Positions 1 to 11,850 are shown, counted from the stretch's first letter. The stretch is 64,000 nucleotides of DNA from Undaria pinnatifida (GCA_012845835.1 JABAKD010000026.1:15368158-15432157); one strand, 5' to 3'. The notes: generated by a model from the letters alone, not told the origin. Program-made: numbers and translations.

Positions 1-49
1 TAGTAAAAGCAAAAAATTTGGAATGTGCCGATAACCGCACACACTTCAG

Positions 50-330
50 TCTCATGCACGCATACTATGATGGCACATCGTAGACCGACTCGCGATTTTA
101 CTTTTATATATGTTTCTTTTGGAGGCATTAATTGTGTCAGCCAGCAGCTGTGATATATGCGTGCACCACCTTGGGTTGTGTGTGTTTTCCCTCAGCTCCA
201 GAGTGACTGGAGCCTGTCCTGTGACCACGGACTTGATTGTGCGAGTTAAAGTGAGAACAACAACAACAACAACTATGATGTGAGATCAACGACAACAACA
301 AAAACAACAACAACAACAACAACAAATATG
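50..330 (+). mobile_element. LINE-A 3' end fragment with CAA tail
   Basis: This is the 3' terminus of the LINE-A retrotransposon, matching 44945-45147 and 59202-59413. The shared landmarks are a 'gacacatcgtagaccgactc' type segment, 'gcgtcagctgtgatatatgcg', and the stretch 'cctgtgaccacggacttgat' followed by 'gagaacaacaacaac'. The tail is (CAA)n with interruptions to about 330. Everything 5' of the last ~220 bases is missing, as expected of a 5'-truncated retroposition product. Confidence 0.75.
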
Positions 331-754
331 AATACGTCGTATGTATACGACGATATACGCGAAAGAGACTACCTACAACAAAGTCTATACAACCAATTGG
401 TTGTGATGGTTTGTCTTTGCAGAAAGTAATACAAACCACATACATGTGTATAACGAATAGGTTGTCGTGGCCTGTCATTGCAGAAATGAAGTTTCAAACA
501 TTCGAGCCAATTATTATAATTATCATTTTGAATTTTTACCGATGTCTGTTGTAGTTGATTAATGTAAATTGAATAATTCAAGATGTGAATGATTTGGACT
601 GTTTTGGACCATTTCGTGATATATATTTTCGAATTTTCCAGTCTACGGGCTAATTCGATTTTTCAGAGAAAATGCACGGGTGTTCTTGTATTCCCACTAC
701 ATTACCACTCACAATAGTGCATATATTTTTTACAATATACTCGAAGTAATAGAT

Positions 755-1803
755 AGTGCGCAAGCGGAGGATATTGTTTGCGCGATTCGTAGCACGTATG
801 GGGGAGAAGCGTCTGCCACATAACATAAAGGGTGATGTTTGCGGAGTTTGTTGGGGGTAAGGACTACTCAGGGGGGCAAGAGAAAGACTGGATGGATCAT
901 CTGAAGGAGGATATTTCGGTCTTTGGAATGAACTTCGAAGGGTGGCGAAAGGCTGCTCTGAAGGCTCGCAAATGGTTTCGACGAGTAGAGGAGGGAGGCC
1001 GAGTTGTTCATGCGGAATTGGCATGAAACGGACAGACGCATATCTGCAGAGCGACGCGCAAAGGCGGTGGCAGCGCCATCGACCGTTGGCATCTCTAAGC
1101 GGCCGGAGGGAGGGGGAAAGTTGGGGGAGGGGGGGGGAGGGGGAAGGGGGAAAGTGGGGGGGCGGAGGGCGAGAAGAGGAAAGGGGGAAAGGGGGGGGGG
1201 GGGGGGGGGGGGGTGGGAAAGGAGGAGAGGCGTGTGAAGCCTGGGTTTGGCTATCATTGTCTTGAAAGTTGTGGGCCTTATAATAATGACCGTCACAAGA
1301 TAGCAAAAGACCGCCCTGACTTCTTCGACATGTTGCGTTCTCTCCCCAGTGCCATTGATGATGCACATGATACCCTCTATGAGCCTAATGCCGTCTTTCG
1401 TCAGTTACTAGAGTCTGCTCGTTTTTTTTTATTTTTTTCTTCTCTCCTCGCTCCATCTTCTGTCTTTTCTTGCTTTTCTTGTCTTTTTCTCTGTTCTTTT
1501 CCTTCATTTTTTGTTTTGGTTTGCTTTCTTCTCTTCTCTTTCCTTTATCACCTTCATTTATGTTGTTTGTTTATATTTTTCGATTGACTTACGCCTGCCG
1601 TGCGTGTGCGTAGGTGTAGATACTACGTGTAATATATACTTAGTACGTGGTAGTCTTTCTTTGGTGGCAATCGGTATAGTCGGTTTCTCCAGGAGTGGGT
1701 TATGAGACGTATGCACCAGTATGGACCTGGCACATCGCAGGCTGACTCCTGATTTCACTTTTATGTGCTTCTGGTGGACGCATGAAATTGCGTCAGCTAC
1801 GAT
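755..1803 (+). mobile_element. LINE-A truncated copy (C-terminal ORF remnant plus 3' UTR)
   Basis: Nearly collinear with 44000-45000. It starts in the region downstream of the reverse transcriptase domain: the frame around 795-1030 reads ARMGEKRLP-like then DWMDHLKEDISVFGMNFEGW and FRRVEEGG. A G-rich tract (1110-1215), the conserved 3' UTR (1240-1420), a pyrimidine-rich tract (about 1420-1590) and the terminal block (1590-1800) follow. It breaks off at 'gcgtcagctacgatg', where CMR sequence begins, so the (CAA)n tail is lost. The reverse transcriptase itself is absent. The open frames in the G/C-rich part are low-complexity shadows. Confidence 0.8.
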
Positions 1804-3480
1804 GTGTACACTAAGCGTTCCTTTCAAACCAATAACGATTCGCATCTCTCCCTGTCGTTCTCAATGGCGGTGACAATGCATGATGACCACATCACCTCGC
1901 CTGTTGTATTTATCAATATGCATCTCTTTCTTAAAATAAGCGATGTCAGAAAATAATGGTATCTACATGATGTTTGTACGTATCGATTGAAGTATTGTAT
2001 CTTTCGATCCATGTACAATAACAAATTTTGACGCATTTAACACGTTGTTTACTACACATAAGAACTGGATTGCATACTACATGGAACATCAAACATTCTA
2101 CAAAAAAAACATTACCAGGCGGGTGATAAAAAAAGGGGTGTCTTCTTGCTGCAACCGTCAGATTCGTCCCCTTCAATGGTTTATAGTTTCCGCGCACATA
2201 TTGAAATGCTCGCACCCCGCCCCCGCCCCCCGATCCCTCTTGATTAAACGCACCACCTGAAATCAAAATCTGCCAGAGTAGTAAACACTACCAGCCAGCT
2301 GATATCTTCTCATTATCCATTTAGCCACCCATGCCGTAGCTCCAACTCATCCCCCCCCCCCCCCCCCCCCTTTTATTCCCCGCCCAGTTTGTTCAAACGC
2401 CCCACTTACAATCAAAATCGGCCAGAGTAATAAACACTTCTAAGCAATTGATATCACGTCGTTATCTTTCTAACCATCCATGACGTAGCTTTCATTAACT
2501 CCCCCTCCCCCCCTTCAACGCCCCCTCCTTCCCCACACCCCGCACGATCGCCTAGACCCAGCACCGCGCGTATAGCAAGCCCCTACATATATGATTAATA
2601 CGCGCGATCGGAGGATTACACACAATGTTGCAAACATCAGTGTCGACAAAATCCGTAAATTTAATATTATATGAGACCTAAACCTCTTGAAAACCCCTCC
2701 TCCCCCCCCCTTCCCCCCCACCCCCCCCCCCCTTTCTATGTATTTAGATACATATTTTTGAACTTTCTACTCGCTTTCTCTTGCTCAAACGCCCCACATA
2801 CTATCGAAATCCACCAGAGTAATAAACACTTCCACGCCCTGGATATCGCCTCGTTATCGTTTCAGAGCCGTCCATGTCGCTGCTGCAATTCCCACCCACC
2901 CCAGCCCCCAACGCCCCCTCCTTCCACCCACCACCCGCACCGTCGACTAGACGTAGCGCCACGCGTGTAGCAAACCGCTACATCTACCCGACCTAAAGCC
3001 CTCCAAATCCGCCCCCGGTCCCCCCCGCCACATCCCCCCCCCCCTCCACCACAAAAAATATTTTTAGTTTTCACGCACAAATGACCTGTCCCGCCCGTCC
3101 CCTCCCCCCCCCTCCCCCCCTCCCGCCCCCCTTTTGATCAAACCCAGGCCCCCGCGTCTTTAAAATCTCCGCCCTCCCCTCACCTGGTATTATTCGACTT
3201 ACAGGATTCACTGAATAAACTGATGCATTTCCTTCCACAGCTCTCAGATTTTGCCCCCCTCAGAAACCGGTTTTATAGTTTCCCCGCACAAACTGCCTAC
3301 CATCACCCTGTTGACCCTGATAGCTACACTGTGATTGCATAGAGAGCCGCCGACCTATATCCTTAGTTTAATAAGAACACAAAACCCGTAATACGCGCGA
3401 TCGGAGTATCACACAGAGCTTGAAAAGATGACTTTCGAAAAAATATTCGATCTCACAGCAGCTGGAGTGTATTTTTTATT
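1803..3480 (+). repeat. CMR copy 1 (C-tract modular repeat), near full length
   Basis: Sense-strand copy of the CMR family. It contains the block GCGGTGACA...GTCAGAAAA (1865-1955) and the module 'CGCGCACATATTGAAATG' followed by a C tract (2195-2235). Successive modules built on TTTGATT...TTGTTCAAACGCCCCA-type motifs and further C tracts (2350, 2505, 2700, 3040, 3100) come next. The terminal block GGCGACCTAT...GCGCGATCGGAG...CACAGC(AGC)TGGAGTGTATTTTT closes it at about 3480. No protein-coding capacity is recognisable. Confidence 0.75.
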
Positions 3481-3504
3481 TTTTATTACTTCGAAGTCTA
3501 CCTG

Positions 3505-3761
3505 TTTCACCTTGGGTTGTTTGTGTTTTTGCCTGAGGAATTCCTCAGCTCCAGAATGACTGGAGCCGGTCTTGTGTCCAAGGACGGACTTGACCATGCG
3601 AGTTCAGGTTAGAACAGCCACAGCAAAAAACATCAACAACAACCACAACAACAACAATAACAACAACACAACAACAAAAACAACAACAACACAACAACAA
3701 AAACAACAACACAACAACAACAACAACAACAACAACAAAAAAAAAACAACAACATCAACGA

Positions 3762-3794
<33 letters not shown>

Positions 3795-3864
3795 AAACAA
3801 CATCAACAACAACAATAACAGCAACAACAACAACAACAACAACAAAAACAACAACAACAACAGC

Positions 3865-3901
<37 letters not shown>

Positions 3902-4013
3902 TCATCAACGACAACAACAACAACAACAACAACAAAAACAACAACAACAAAAACAACAACAACAACAACAAATCAACAACAACAACAGCAACAACAGCAA
4001 CATCAACAACAGC

Positions 4014-4056
<43 letters not shown>

Positions 4057-4095
4057 GCAACAACAGCATCAACAACAACAGCAACAGCAACAATT
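3505..4095 (+). mobile_element. LINE-A 3' end with ~460-bp (CAA)n expansion
   Basis: The segment 3505-3630 is the LINE-A terminal block (CACCTTGGGTTG..., CTCCAGAATGACTGGAGCC). It is followed immediately by an impure (CAA)n microsatellite from about 3630 to 4095. Placement directly after the LINE terminus indicates that the microsatellite grew from the element's own (AAC)n tail. The long open frames here, polyN/polyT/polyQ on plus and polyL/polyV on minus, are translations of the repeat and not genes. Confidence 0.8.
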
Positions 4096-4129
4096 TTTTT
4101 GAGGTCTGAGCCCCCGGGTATATCGGTTT

Positions 4130-4200
4130 TGTTTTCCCTATTTTCCGGCGGATGGGGAAATGTAATGCTAAGCTCACCACACTTCCACGAATTTTGGTAC
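4130..4200 (-). repeat. Short dispersed repeat shared with 38990-39060
   Basis: The segment with 'TTTCCGGCGGATGGGGAAA' and 'AGCTCACCACACTTC', followed by 'TACGCGTCGTG', is found in reverse orientation at 38970-39060. This identifies a short dispersed element with no coding capacity. Its other relative forms an inverted repeat at 39001-39194. Confidence 0.5.
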
Positions 4201-4299
4201 GCGTCGTGGAGAATTTCGTCAATATTCGGCGATGCAGACACCCTCATACCGTATAGCAGCCCTTCTGGGTTCGGAATAATACTTCTGTGGTTATTGTTG

Positions 4300-4424
4300 T
4301 TGTTACAGTGCCTCGCATAATCACGTCCGTGGTCACAGGACAGGCTCCCGTCACTCCGGAGCTGAGGAACACCCCCCGGGAAAAAAACACAAATGAACCA
4401 AGTGCGGTACAAGTACATATGTCA
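4300..4424 (-). mobile_element. LINE-A 3' end fragment
   Basis: Reverse-complement copy of the last ~120 bases of LINE-A: GTTGTTGTTA at the tail, then CGTGGTCACAGGACAGGCTC and GGAGCTGAGGAACACCCC. It abuts the LTR-like segment 4425-4906 in the same orientation. Confidence 0.7.
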
Positions 4425-4906
4425 CAAATCGGAGCCTAAAAGAAGGAGTCTGTCTGGAATCAGGGTGAGACATGCGAGGATATTCTTGGCGAAGCAGACG
4501 AGGGTATCTCATCGCGCGGTCCACATATAGGCTATATCTATCTGTAGCACGCCTCAGGAATTCATAATTTCTGACCTCCGTAGGCCTGATACGACCGAGT
4601 TCAGAAGGCGCTTGTGCGTTCCTCGGAGAAAGAGAGCAGTACCTTGTGCAGGTGTTCAAAATGTTAAGCTTTCCAAAAAAGTAGTGTGGAAATGGTAACT
4701 TGATTGCTTATCCGAAGTGTTTATGAACATGAACCCAAGGAATTGGTAGAAGATGGTTGATGTTTGGTTGAAGAATTGAAGTGGGTAAAAGGAGAAGAGT
4801 GCGGGTGAGGTAGCGACACCCGACTTAGGGAGGGGACGTAAATATCGCGGCCCCTACTATCACGAAAACGCCTCTGTCATAGCAACTCTTGAAATTGTCA
4901 CAGAAC
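4425..4906 (-). repeat. LTR-like dispersed repeat, copy 1
   Basis: On the minus strand this begins TGTTACGGTTCTGTGAC and ends near GATTTGTGACA. It is alignable over its length with 28758-29180 on the plus strand, sharing GATAGTAGGGGCCGCG and CCCCTCCCTTAGTCGGGTG-type blocks, 'GAGGAACGCACAAGCGCC' and 'CTCACCCTGA'. TG...CA ends and ~420-480 bp size suit a solo LTR. I see no matching target-site duplication and no internal retroelement domains nearby, so this class is inference. Confidence 0.45.
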
Positions 4907-4929
4907 CGTAACATCCCCCCTAGCGTAAT

Positions 4930-6250
4930 GCGATGACAAGAAGAGCAATATGCTATAGAAATATCCTGTGAGTGTATAGCCAAGGGTACAGATCCGCAAA
5001 GCTCTTTACAGCAATTATGACCTCGAGGATAGGCTAACAAACCGAAAACACAGGGGCCATAAGAGGAAATTTCCTCGATAAAGCCCCTCCCCCCTGCCTT
5101 TTCACTGCGTATTTAATCGCCTGACCACCATTCAATGGTTAAAAGTCCGTATGTGAACGAAACTGACGTGCATGAAAGCAGCACGCAACTCCGCGGACCT
5201 GACTCGTCTACTCCTTTTTGAGTCTGCCCACATACAATATAATTTTCCATCAAAATGCAACATCGGTAACCCAATAACATACCGCAAAAACAAGAAAAGC
5301 ACGACGGACAAACCAATCCTAAACCTTTGGTAAAAGCGGACTTCCGATGCCAGGTATCAAAGCACAAAAAGAATGCATGTGACCCAATGAACCGCAAACA
5401 AAATATACGGTGTTGAAAGCCGAGAACACGTATGTAGCCCTTACCAAACAACCACTTAATAGTCTATTTAAATTTATCTCATACCCACATAGTAAACACG
5501 ACCCCGTCGCTTCTGAAGATACTGTACCAACAGCCAATCCGACTCTTCTCAAAACAGTGCCGATGGTCTCTAGAAACAAGGCATACCCCACATGAGCTGT
5601 GAAATAGAATCAACGCAGATGCCCAGGGGAAACCCATACAACGAGCAAAAGCCCGATAAAATCCCATTGGTAACTCCGAAACAATTTTGTTTACAATCGC
5701 AGAAAGATTGTAGCGACACGGTTGAGCCTCCAAAGTAAGTCGAACAAGGCGAAAAGCAAAACGAAACAACACGACCAACAACAACAAACACAAAAACAAA
5801 ACATAGCAGCCAACACGGCTATCGAAAAAAAAAATTAACGAAGCAACACGAGATAACACGGCCAACGATAACCAACACCAGGAAATTGAAGAATTTAGAA
5901 TGGCAACACAAGACCGGCCAAGAAGACAAATTACTATGACCAAACACGTGAACATATGTCTCGTACACCAGAGTAATTTCCTAGATACAGATAGCCACAC
6001 ATAACATTCACCCCGCTATCGCAAGAAAACCTCATAACATTTTTTCGACTGAACTACTCCACTACAAATCGAACAGCTGCCACCAACTGGATGCACCATT
6101 TTTCCCACAACAACTTCTCAACAGGACTCGGGGTGAAAGTGTAACTGAACAACTAATACGAGAAGCAAAAACAAGGTAAGAAACTCATCGCATCGTCGGC
6201 GGACCCATCGCTCTAGCGCAGTCGCGAGTAGCCGGTGTTGTAGTCCGGCA
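4930..6250. other. No gene recognised
   Basis: AT-rich sequence, A-rich on the plus strand and correspondingly T-rich on the minus. The longest open frame is on the minus strand (5479-6000, 173 residues, hydrophobic with long Leu/Val/Phe runs). I recognise no domain in it and the composition alone could explain it. No repeat family from elsewhere in the window was noticed here. Confidence 0.5.
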
Positions 6251-6359
6251 CGTGACTCTTGCAGTTTGGACAAGTAACCCATGTCCTCACACATGGCGCA
6301 GATATCTTTCTGGCGGACAGAGACGAGGCGTCGCGACGGGAAAGAGGCACGGGAGAGGG

Positions 6360-6735
6360 CTCGGAGCGGAGGAAAGGCGTAACAGCGCACGGGCAAGGGT
6401 TCGGAGCGGAGGAACGGCGGAACTGCGCACGGGCCAGACCTCAGAGGGAGCGATCGGTGCACGGGCAAGCCTTTGGAACGAAGGAGCATCGCGCCGGCAA
6501 AGCTTCGGGCCGAGGGAACAGCGCGCAGACAGGGATTCGGAACAGGAGAGTACGCACAAGCCAAGGTTCGACGCGAGGGAACGGCGCGCGGGGAAGGGAA
6601 TGGTTCACTGGAAAGGCTGGAAGGGAACAGCGCGCGGACAGGGATTCGGAACAGGAGAGTGCCCACAAGCGAAGGTTCGACGCGAGGGAACGGCGCGCGG
6701 GAAAGGGAAAGGTGCACTGGAAAGGCTGATGTTGA
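6360..6735 (+). repeat. GC-rich minisatellite, ~109-bp final units
   Basis: Two clear units at about 6514-6622 and 6623-6731 share GGGATTCGGAACAGGAGAGT, GGTTCGACGCGAGGGAACGG and CACTGGAAAGGCTG. Shorter, more degenerate relatives (GCACGGGCAAG, TTCGGAGCGGAGGAA) precede them from about 6360. All six frames are fairly open because the array is GC-rich, so the Arg/Gly-rich or Ser/Pro-rich open frames here are not evidence of a gene. Confidence 0.7.
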
Positions 6736-6824
6736 CGGGCGTCCTTCCATCGGCTTCGTGTTAGAGATGCAGGCTTGGTACGCGTCGTTTATTGTCGGGT
6801 GATTCCGTGCCGTGGCAGGCTTCT

Positions 6825-7612
6825 GACGACGACGGCTCTAAAACGAATAGGAGGCTATGTCCAGGGCGTGGAAGTGTTTATTTCTCTGGCGGATTTCGAT
6901 GTTAGGTGGGGCGTTTAAGCGAGAGAAAGCGAGGAGAAAAGAAAAAAATGAAAAGAAAAAAAAGGGGGAAGAGAGGGGGAGGTTTGTCAAGAGGTTTAGG
7001 TCACATATAAGATTAAAATACACTCCAGCTATAAGATCAAATATTTGATCGACATTGATATTCGGAACGGTTTGTATGATCCTCCGATCGCGCGTATTAA
7101 TCATATATGTAGGGGCTTGCTATACGCGCGGTGCTGGGTCTAGGCGATCGTGCGGGGTGTTAGGAAGGAGGGGGCGTTGGAGGCGGGGGGGGGGGGAGAA
7201 TGAAAGCGACGTCATGGATTGCTAGAAAGATATTGATGTGATATAAAATGCTTAGAAGTGTTTATTACTCTGGCCGATTTCGATTGTAAGTGGGGCGTTT
7301 GAACAAACTGGGCGGGGAACAACAAGGGGGGGTGGGGGGGGCGGAGGGCGGAGATGAGTTGGAGCTACGGCATGGATGGCTAGATGAATAATGAGATGAT
7401 ATCAGCTGGCTGGTAGTGTTTACTACTCTGGTAGACTTTGATTTCAGGTGGGGCGTTTGAACAAGAGGTATCGGGGGGGCGGGGGGGGGGGGGGGGGGGG
7501 AGAGCGAGCATTTCAATATGTGCGCGGAAACTATATACCCTTATAGGGGACAAATCTAACCGTTGCAGCAAGAAGACATTTATTTTTATCACCCGCCTGG
7601 CTATGTTTTTTT
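6825..7612 (-). repeat. CMR copy 2 (truncated at its 3' end)
   Basis: Antisense (G-tract) orientation. Three consecutive modules each contain a 'TTTATTACTCTGG...GATTTCGAT...TGGGGCGTTTGAACAA' type core followed by a G tract (7185, 7325, 7475-7500). It ends with CATTTCAATATGTGCGCGG and GGGACAAATCTAACCG. The terminal CTCCAGCTG block is not present at the expected side, so this copy lacks the usual terminus. Confidence 0.7.
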
Positions 7613-7624
7613 TTAACGTATATG

Positions 7625-8136
7625 ATACTGGTGCTCGTTCTTCTCGACAGAGGAAGTGCGCAAGGCAAAAGCCACTCAATCATCGCTCGCAAGCATCGAG
7701 TAACACGAAGCTCACAGCCAACATAACACACAGAGACCACTACACCACCACAAACATCATCAGCCACCACCAGCAACATAAGCTTCTGCTGCTCATGGTG
7801 GATGGTGGTGGCGGTGGGTGGTTGTGGTGGGAGTGGTGGGGGGGGTGGTTGTGATGAGGTGGTAGAGGCGGGTTGCTTGTTTTGTTGCAGGTGCAAGTCT
7901 GGACTTGGTGCTTGAGAGAGAACGCGGAGGTTTGAGTATACAATCCCAGGGACAATTGCCACTGGTAAGAAGCAGTCACTATGGCCTAGCTCTGCGATAT
8001 CGGCACCGCTTTCGACACGAGCAGTACTAACTTTAAGCATAAATAGAGGGCGTCTATCAGTCCCGAGCGCGTCTGAATCGGTTCGGTGTACGACTCGCAC
8101 GATAAAATCAAAGGGAACAGACAGACAGACAGACAA
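7625..8136 (-). CDS. Possible exon of an unknown protein (weak)
   Basis: An open frame of ~170 residues on the minus strand crosses sequence that is mostly not repetitive. From its N-terminal side it has an ordinary-composition stretch (DALGTDRRPLFMLKVS, then IAELGHSDCFLPVAIVPG). A proline/threonine-rich low-complexity stretch and a Cys/Val-rich stretch follow. The downstream end runs into CMR sequence. I do not recognise a family and there is no paralogue in the window. It could be chance, because the Pro-rich part coincides with a GGT/GTGGTGG simple tract at 7797-7870. Confidence 0.2.
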
Positions 8137-8139
8137 ACC

Positions 8140-8507
8140 TCAATATTAAGCAATCCAGTAAATAAAGGCACGCTGTAGCAGTTTTCGGAACCTTTTTTTG
8201 TCCGTTTGTGTCTGTTCGTTAGCAGGGGTACACGCCCACAAACAACTGCACACATGACCCCTTACAGAAGACCATAAAATCGATGCTCGTCGGCCTTCGG
8301 CCTCCTTGCATCGTTAGCTCCTCATTATCACGAAATCCGATTACTTCTGGCCTTGATCATTTCTGACCCCAGCAATAACAATGAGTTATGGTCCCATAGT
8401 AGACGGTTCTTATTTTGGGCGTCGGAGTTCCCCGTTAATGTGTTAAAAAGAGAAATGATAGACAAAAAAAAAATCCTGTTGTTGTAATAGTTGGTCATAT
8501 TTTGTTG
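8140..8507. other. No gene recognised; small hairpin at 8281-8312
   Basis: Unassigned sequence between a weak open frame and a CMR terminus. A GACA/CAGA tetranucleotide run lies at 8120-8135. A compact inverted repeat (GATGC...GGCC-TTC-GGCC...GCATC) lies at 8281-8312. Confidence 0.4.
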
Positions 8508-9475
8508 TAAAAACAAAAATACACTACGGCGGGGAGATCGAAGATTTTGTCGAACCTCATCTTTGCAAGCTGTGTGTAATATTCCGATCGCGCGTATTAA
8601 GGGTTGTGTGTCCTCATTAAAGCTATAGGTCGGCGACTCCCCTTGCAACTACAGCGTAGGTAGCTATCAGGGTCAACAGGGTGATCTTAGTCAGTCTGTG
8701 CGAGGAAACTATAAATCCCGTTATTGAGGGGGACAAAATCTGACAGCTGTGGAATGAAGTGCATCAGTTTATCAAGTGAATCCTGTAGGTCGAATAACCC
8801 GTGAGGGGAGGGCGGAGTTTTGAAGGACGTGGGGGGGCCTGGGTTTGATCAAGAGGTAGCGGGGAGGTCGGGGGGGGCGGGACGGTCGGGGCATCTCAAT
8901 CCGTGCGTGGAAACGTTATATCTACTGAGGCGATAAACCTGACGGTTTTTCAAATTATGCACCAGCTTATCATGGCGGGGGGGCGGGATGGGCGGGGCAG
9001 CTCAATCTGTGGCTGGAAGGTATGAATTCTTTAGGGGACCAGTTAGTCATGTATATCCTATAAGTCGTACAACCAGTGAGTAGAGGGCGGAGTTCGAGGC
9101 CGTGGGGATGGGGGTGGGGGGGGGGGAAGGGGGGGGGTGGGGCGCGAACGTTTATTTCGCACCAACATCTATATATCGCATATATGTAATAGGGTTTGCT
9201 GCACGCATGTTGCGAGGTCTAGGCGATGGTGCGGGTGGTGGAGAAGGAGGGGGCGTTGCCGGGGGAGTGAAGGGGATAAATTGCAGCATCTCCGCGTGGA
9301 TGGCTCTAGAAGGCTAATGAGGTGGTATCAACTGCGTGGGAGTGTGTATTACTTTGGCAAATTTTGATGTTAAGTGGGGCGTTTGAGCAAGGAGGAGAAT
9401 GAAAAGAAAAGAGAAAAAGATGGAAGGGTGGAGGACAAAGGGGAAAGGGTTTCCAAGAAGTTGAGGTCCCATATA
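8508..9475 (-). repeat. CMR copy 3
   Basis: Antisense orientation. It starts at the terminal block (AAAATACACTACGG...GAGATCGAAGATTTTGTCG, GGCGACTCCCC) and continues with the GAATCCTGTAGGTCGAATAA block. G-tract modules follow at 8860, 8975, 9110-9140 and 9230-9270. It is joined near 9475-9500 to an oppositely oriented copy. Confidence 0.75.
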
Positions 9476-9499
9476 ATACTCCGGAGTATATGATACTAG

Positions 9500-10475
9500 T
9501 ACCGTCAGATTCGTCCTCTTTAAGGGTTCATAGTTTAGCTTCCGCGCACATACTGAAATGCCTCCCCCCCCCTCCCCCGGATTTCTCTTTTCAAACGCCC
9601 CACCTGAAATCAACATCCACCACAGTAGTAAATACTACCAGCCAGCTGATATCATCTCATTGTCTTTATAGGTATCGATGCCGTAGCTCCAACTCATCTC
9701 CGTCCTCTCCCCCCCCCATTTTGTTGATTGCTCAGTTCACTCGAACGCCTCACATATAATCGAAATCTGCCAGAGTAAATTTCAATCCTACACAATTGAT
9801 ATCACGTCATTATCTTTTTAGATATCCATGACGTAGCTTTAATTTCATCCCCCCCCCCCCCCCCCCCCCCTCCAACGCCGCCTCCTTCTCCACACCCCGC
9901 ACAATGGCCTAGACCCAGCACCGCGCGTATAGCAAGCACCTAAATATATTTAATGCGCGCGATCGCAGAATCACACATAATGTTGCCAAAATGAGCTTAT
10001 ACCGAAGTCTAGATCTCATAGCTGGAGTGTATTTTCAAAATATTACATGTGACCTAAACCTCTACACCCCCCCCCCCCCCCCCCGTTTCTTATAGTTTTG
10101 TTTTGTCCTTGCTCTTTCTCGCTCATACGTTTAACCTAATATCGAAATCCGCCTAATGAACAAATCCACTCCCTGGATATCACCTCATTATCGTTTCGGA
10201 GCCGTCCATGCCGGTTTTGCAGCCCCCCCCTCCCCCGCCCCCCCCCTGCACCCAACGCCCCCTCCTTCTCCACCACCCGCACTATCACCTAGACCTAGCA
10301 CCAGGCGTATGTATAGCAAACAAACGCCTACATCAACGCGACCTACAGACTCTTCCCCCCCCTCTCCCACCCATATTCTCCCCCCACTCCCCCACAAGAA
10401 GTATTTTTAGTTTTCTCGCACAAATTGAGCTGCCCCACCCGTCCCCTCCCCCCCACACCCCCTTTTGATATCAAA
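9500..10475 (+). repeat. CMR copy 4
   Basis: Sense orientation: 'CGTCAGATTCGTCC', CGCGCACATACTGAAATG, then C-tract modules (9567, 9700, 9848-9870, 10060-10082, 10225-10250, 10445). The internal module at 9960-10040 carries a degenerate GCGCGCGATCGCAG...AGCTGGAGTGTATTTTC. Together with the copies on either side it makes a >2.6-kb block of alternating orientation. Confidence 0.7.
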
Positions 10476-11130
10476 TGCGTAAAAATATTTATCACTACGG
10501 CGGATTTCGGTTGTAGGTGGGGCGTTTGAACAAAAGGGCGGGGAAGGGAAGGTGAGGGCGCGGGCGGAACACTTCAATATATTTGTGCGCGGAAAGTTTA
10601 AATCCTCAAAGGGGACAAATCTGACGGTTGTAGCAAAAAGACATCCCTTTATATCATCTGGCTTGTAATGTTTACTATTCTAGAAGGTTTGATGTTAGAT
10701 GGACATAAAGATAACGAGATGATATCAGCCGGCCGGTAGTGTTTAATACTCTGGCAGATTTTGATTTTTGGTGGGGCGTTAGAACAAGACGTGTCGGGGA
10801 GAGAGGGGCGCGGGGGGGGGGGGGGACACTTCGATATGTGCGCGGAAAAACGCATAATCCTTTAAGGGGACAAATCTGACGATTGTAAGAAGAGGACACC
10901 CTTGTATATCTCCTCCCTCGTGTCGTTTAATATACTAGAAGAATGGACGTTAGATGTGATATGTAACGCAATCTTTAGGTTTCGGTAAAGAACGTGTTAA
11001 ATGTGATCAACTGCCGAGTAGTGTTTATGTTTTTTGGATTGTGTTTTTTGCTGGGTCATAGGTAGAGGGAAACGGGAGAGAGGGGCGGAAGGGCGGGGGG
11101 AGGGGGTACGGAGGTGGATGGGAGCAATAC
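10475..11130 (-). repeat. CMR copy 5
   Basis: Antisense modules: ATTTCGGTTGTAGGTGGGGC, GGGGACAAATCTGACGG twice, ATATGTGCGCGGAAAAACG, and G tracts at 10797-10826 and 11090-11106. The 3'-terminal block is missing on this side. Confidence 0.65.
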
Positions 11131-11850
11131 AATCGACGCTCATATACTGACTGCAGATGCCCAATGTTTTTAATATAATCTACGAGGTTGGCGGGAGCAA
11201 AGTGTTGTACGTTGGGTTGTGTTTACGTTAATGCTATTAATACGATTGTCAGTGGTTTTTGATTTCCACGTATATGATACGAGTACATCATGCCGCAGTG
11301 GTTTTTGTCAAAGAGTATGTCAGAATCCTCGATAATCCCAAAGTTGTTCAGGAAAAAACGAAAACGATCGCCTCATCTTATCATTATGGTTTTGCTTAAA
11401 AAGCATCATGACGCTGTGAGGGTCCGTCCACGCTCAGTTTTGCAAGTTGTGTAAACTTATCTCTTCTCATGCGAACTCATCCCCATCCAGTAAAGAAACT
11501 CGAGGTGTTCGTCGAAGCTCGTCCTTTCTTCATCCCTTTCCTTCACGTTGACTACATATTTTCGAAATTATATTTCCCAGCTCGATCGGCTGGTATCGAG
11601 CAATATTAATCGCACGAAACGCAACCCTCGGGGACCGTTTTAAAAAGCTGACGACATAAACAGTTTGTCGTTGTCGCCTCGTCGCCCCACCAGCCCGTAA
11701 ATTCAATTTTTTTCGCCCATACAGTTATTCGTTCCCACTACTCGCCAAGTGTCCTAGAGATTTGCTAGCTCCTCCGCTAATCAACACTTTTTTGTTTTTG
11801 TTTCCTTGATCACATTTTATATTCGCTCGCGTTGCTCTCGCGCTCCCTCC
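11131..11850. other. No gene recognised
   Basis: Mixed-composition sequence with no open frame longer than about 70 codons, no identified repeat partner and no recognised motif. Confidence 0.4.

Noticed and set aside
650-1366. 238-codon minus-strand Pro-rich frame
   Set aside because: It is antisense to the LINE-A C-terminal region and its G-rich tract; the sense strand has the homologous protein motifs.
2350-2370. C and G runs as CRISPR-like or regulatory arrays
   Set aside because: They occur once per CMR module at a fixed place and have no equal-length unique spacers.
3572-4102. Long plus-strand polyN/T/Q and minus-strand polyL/V frames
   Set aside because: They are translations of an uninterrupted (CAA)n microsatellite that follows a LINE-A 3' end.
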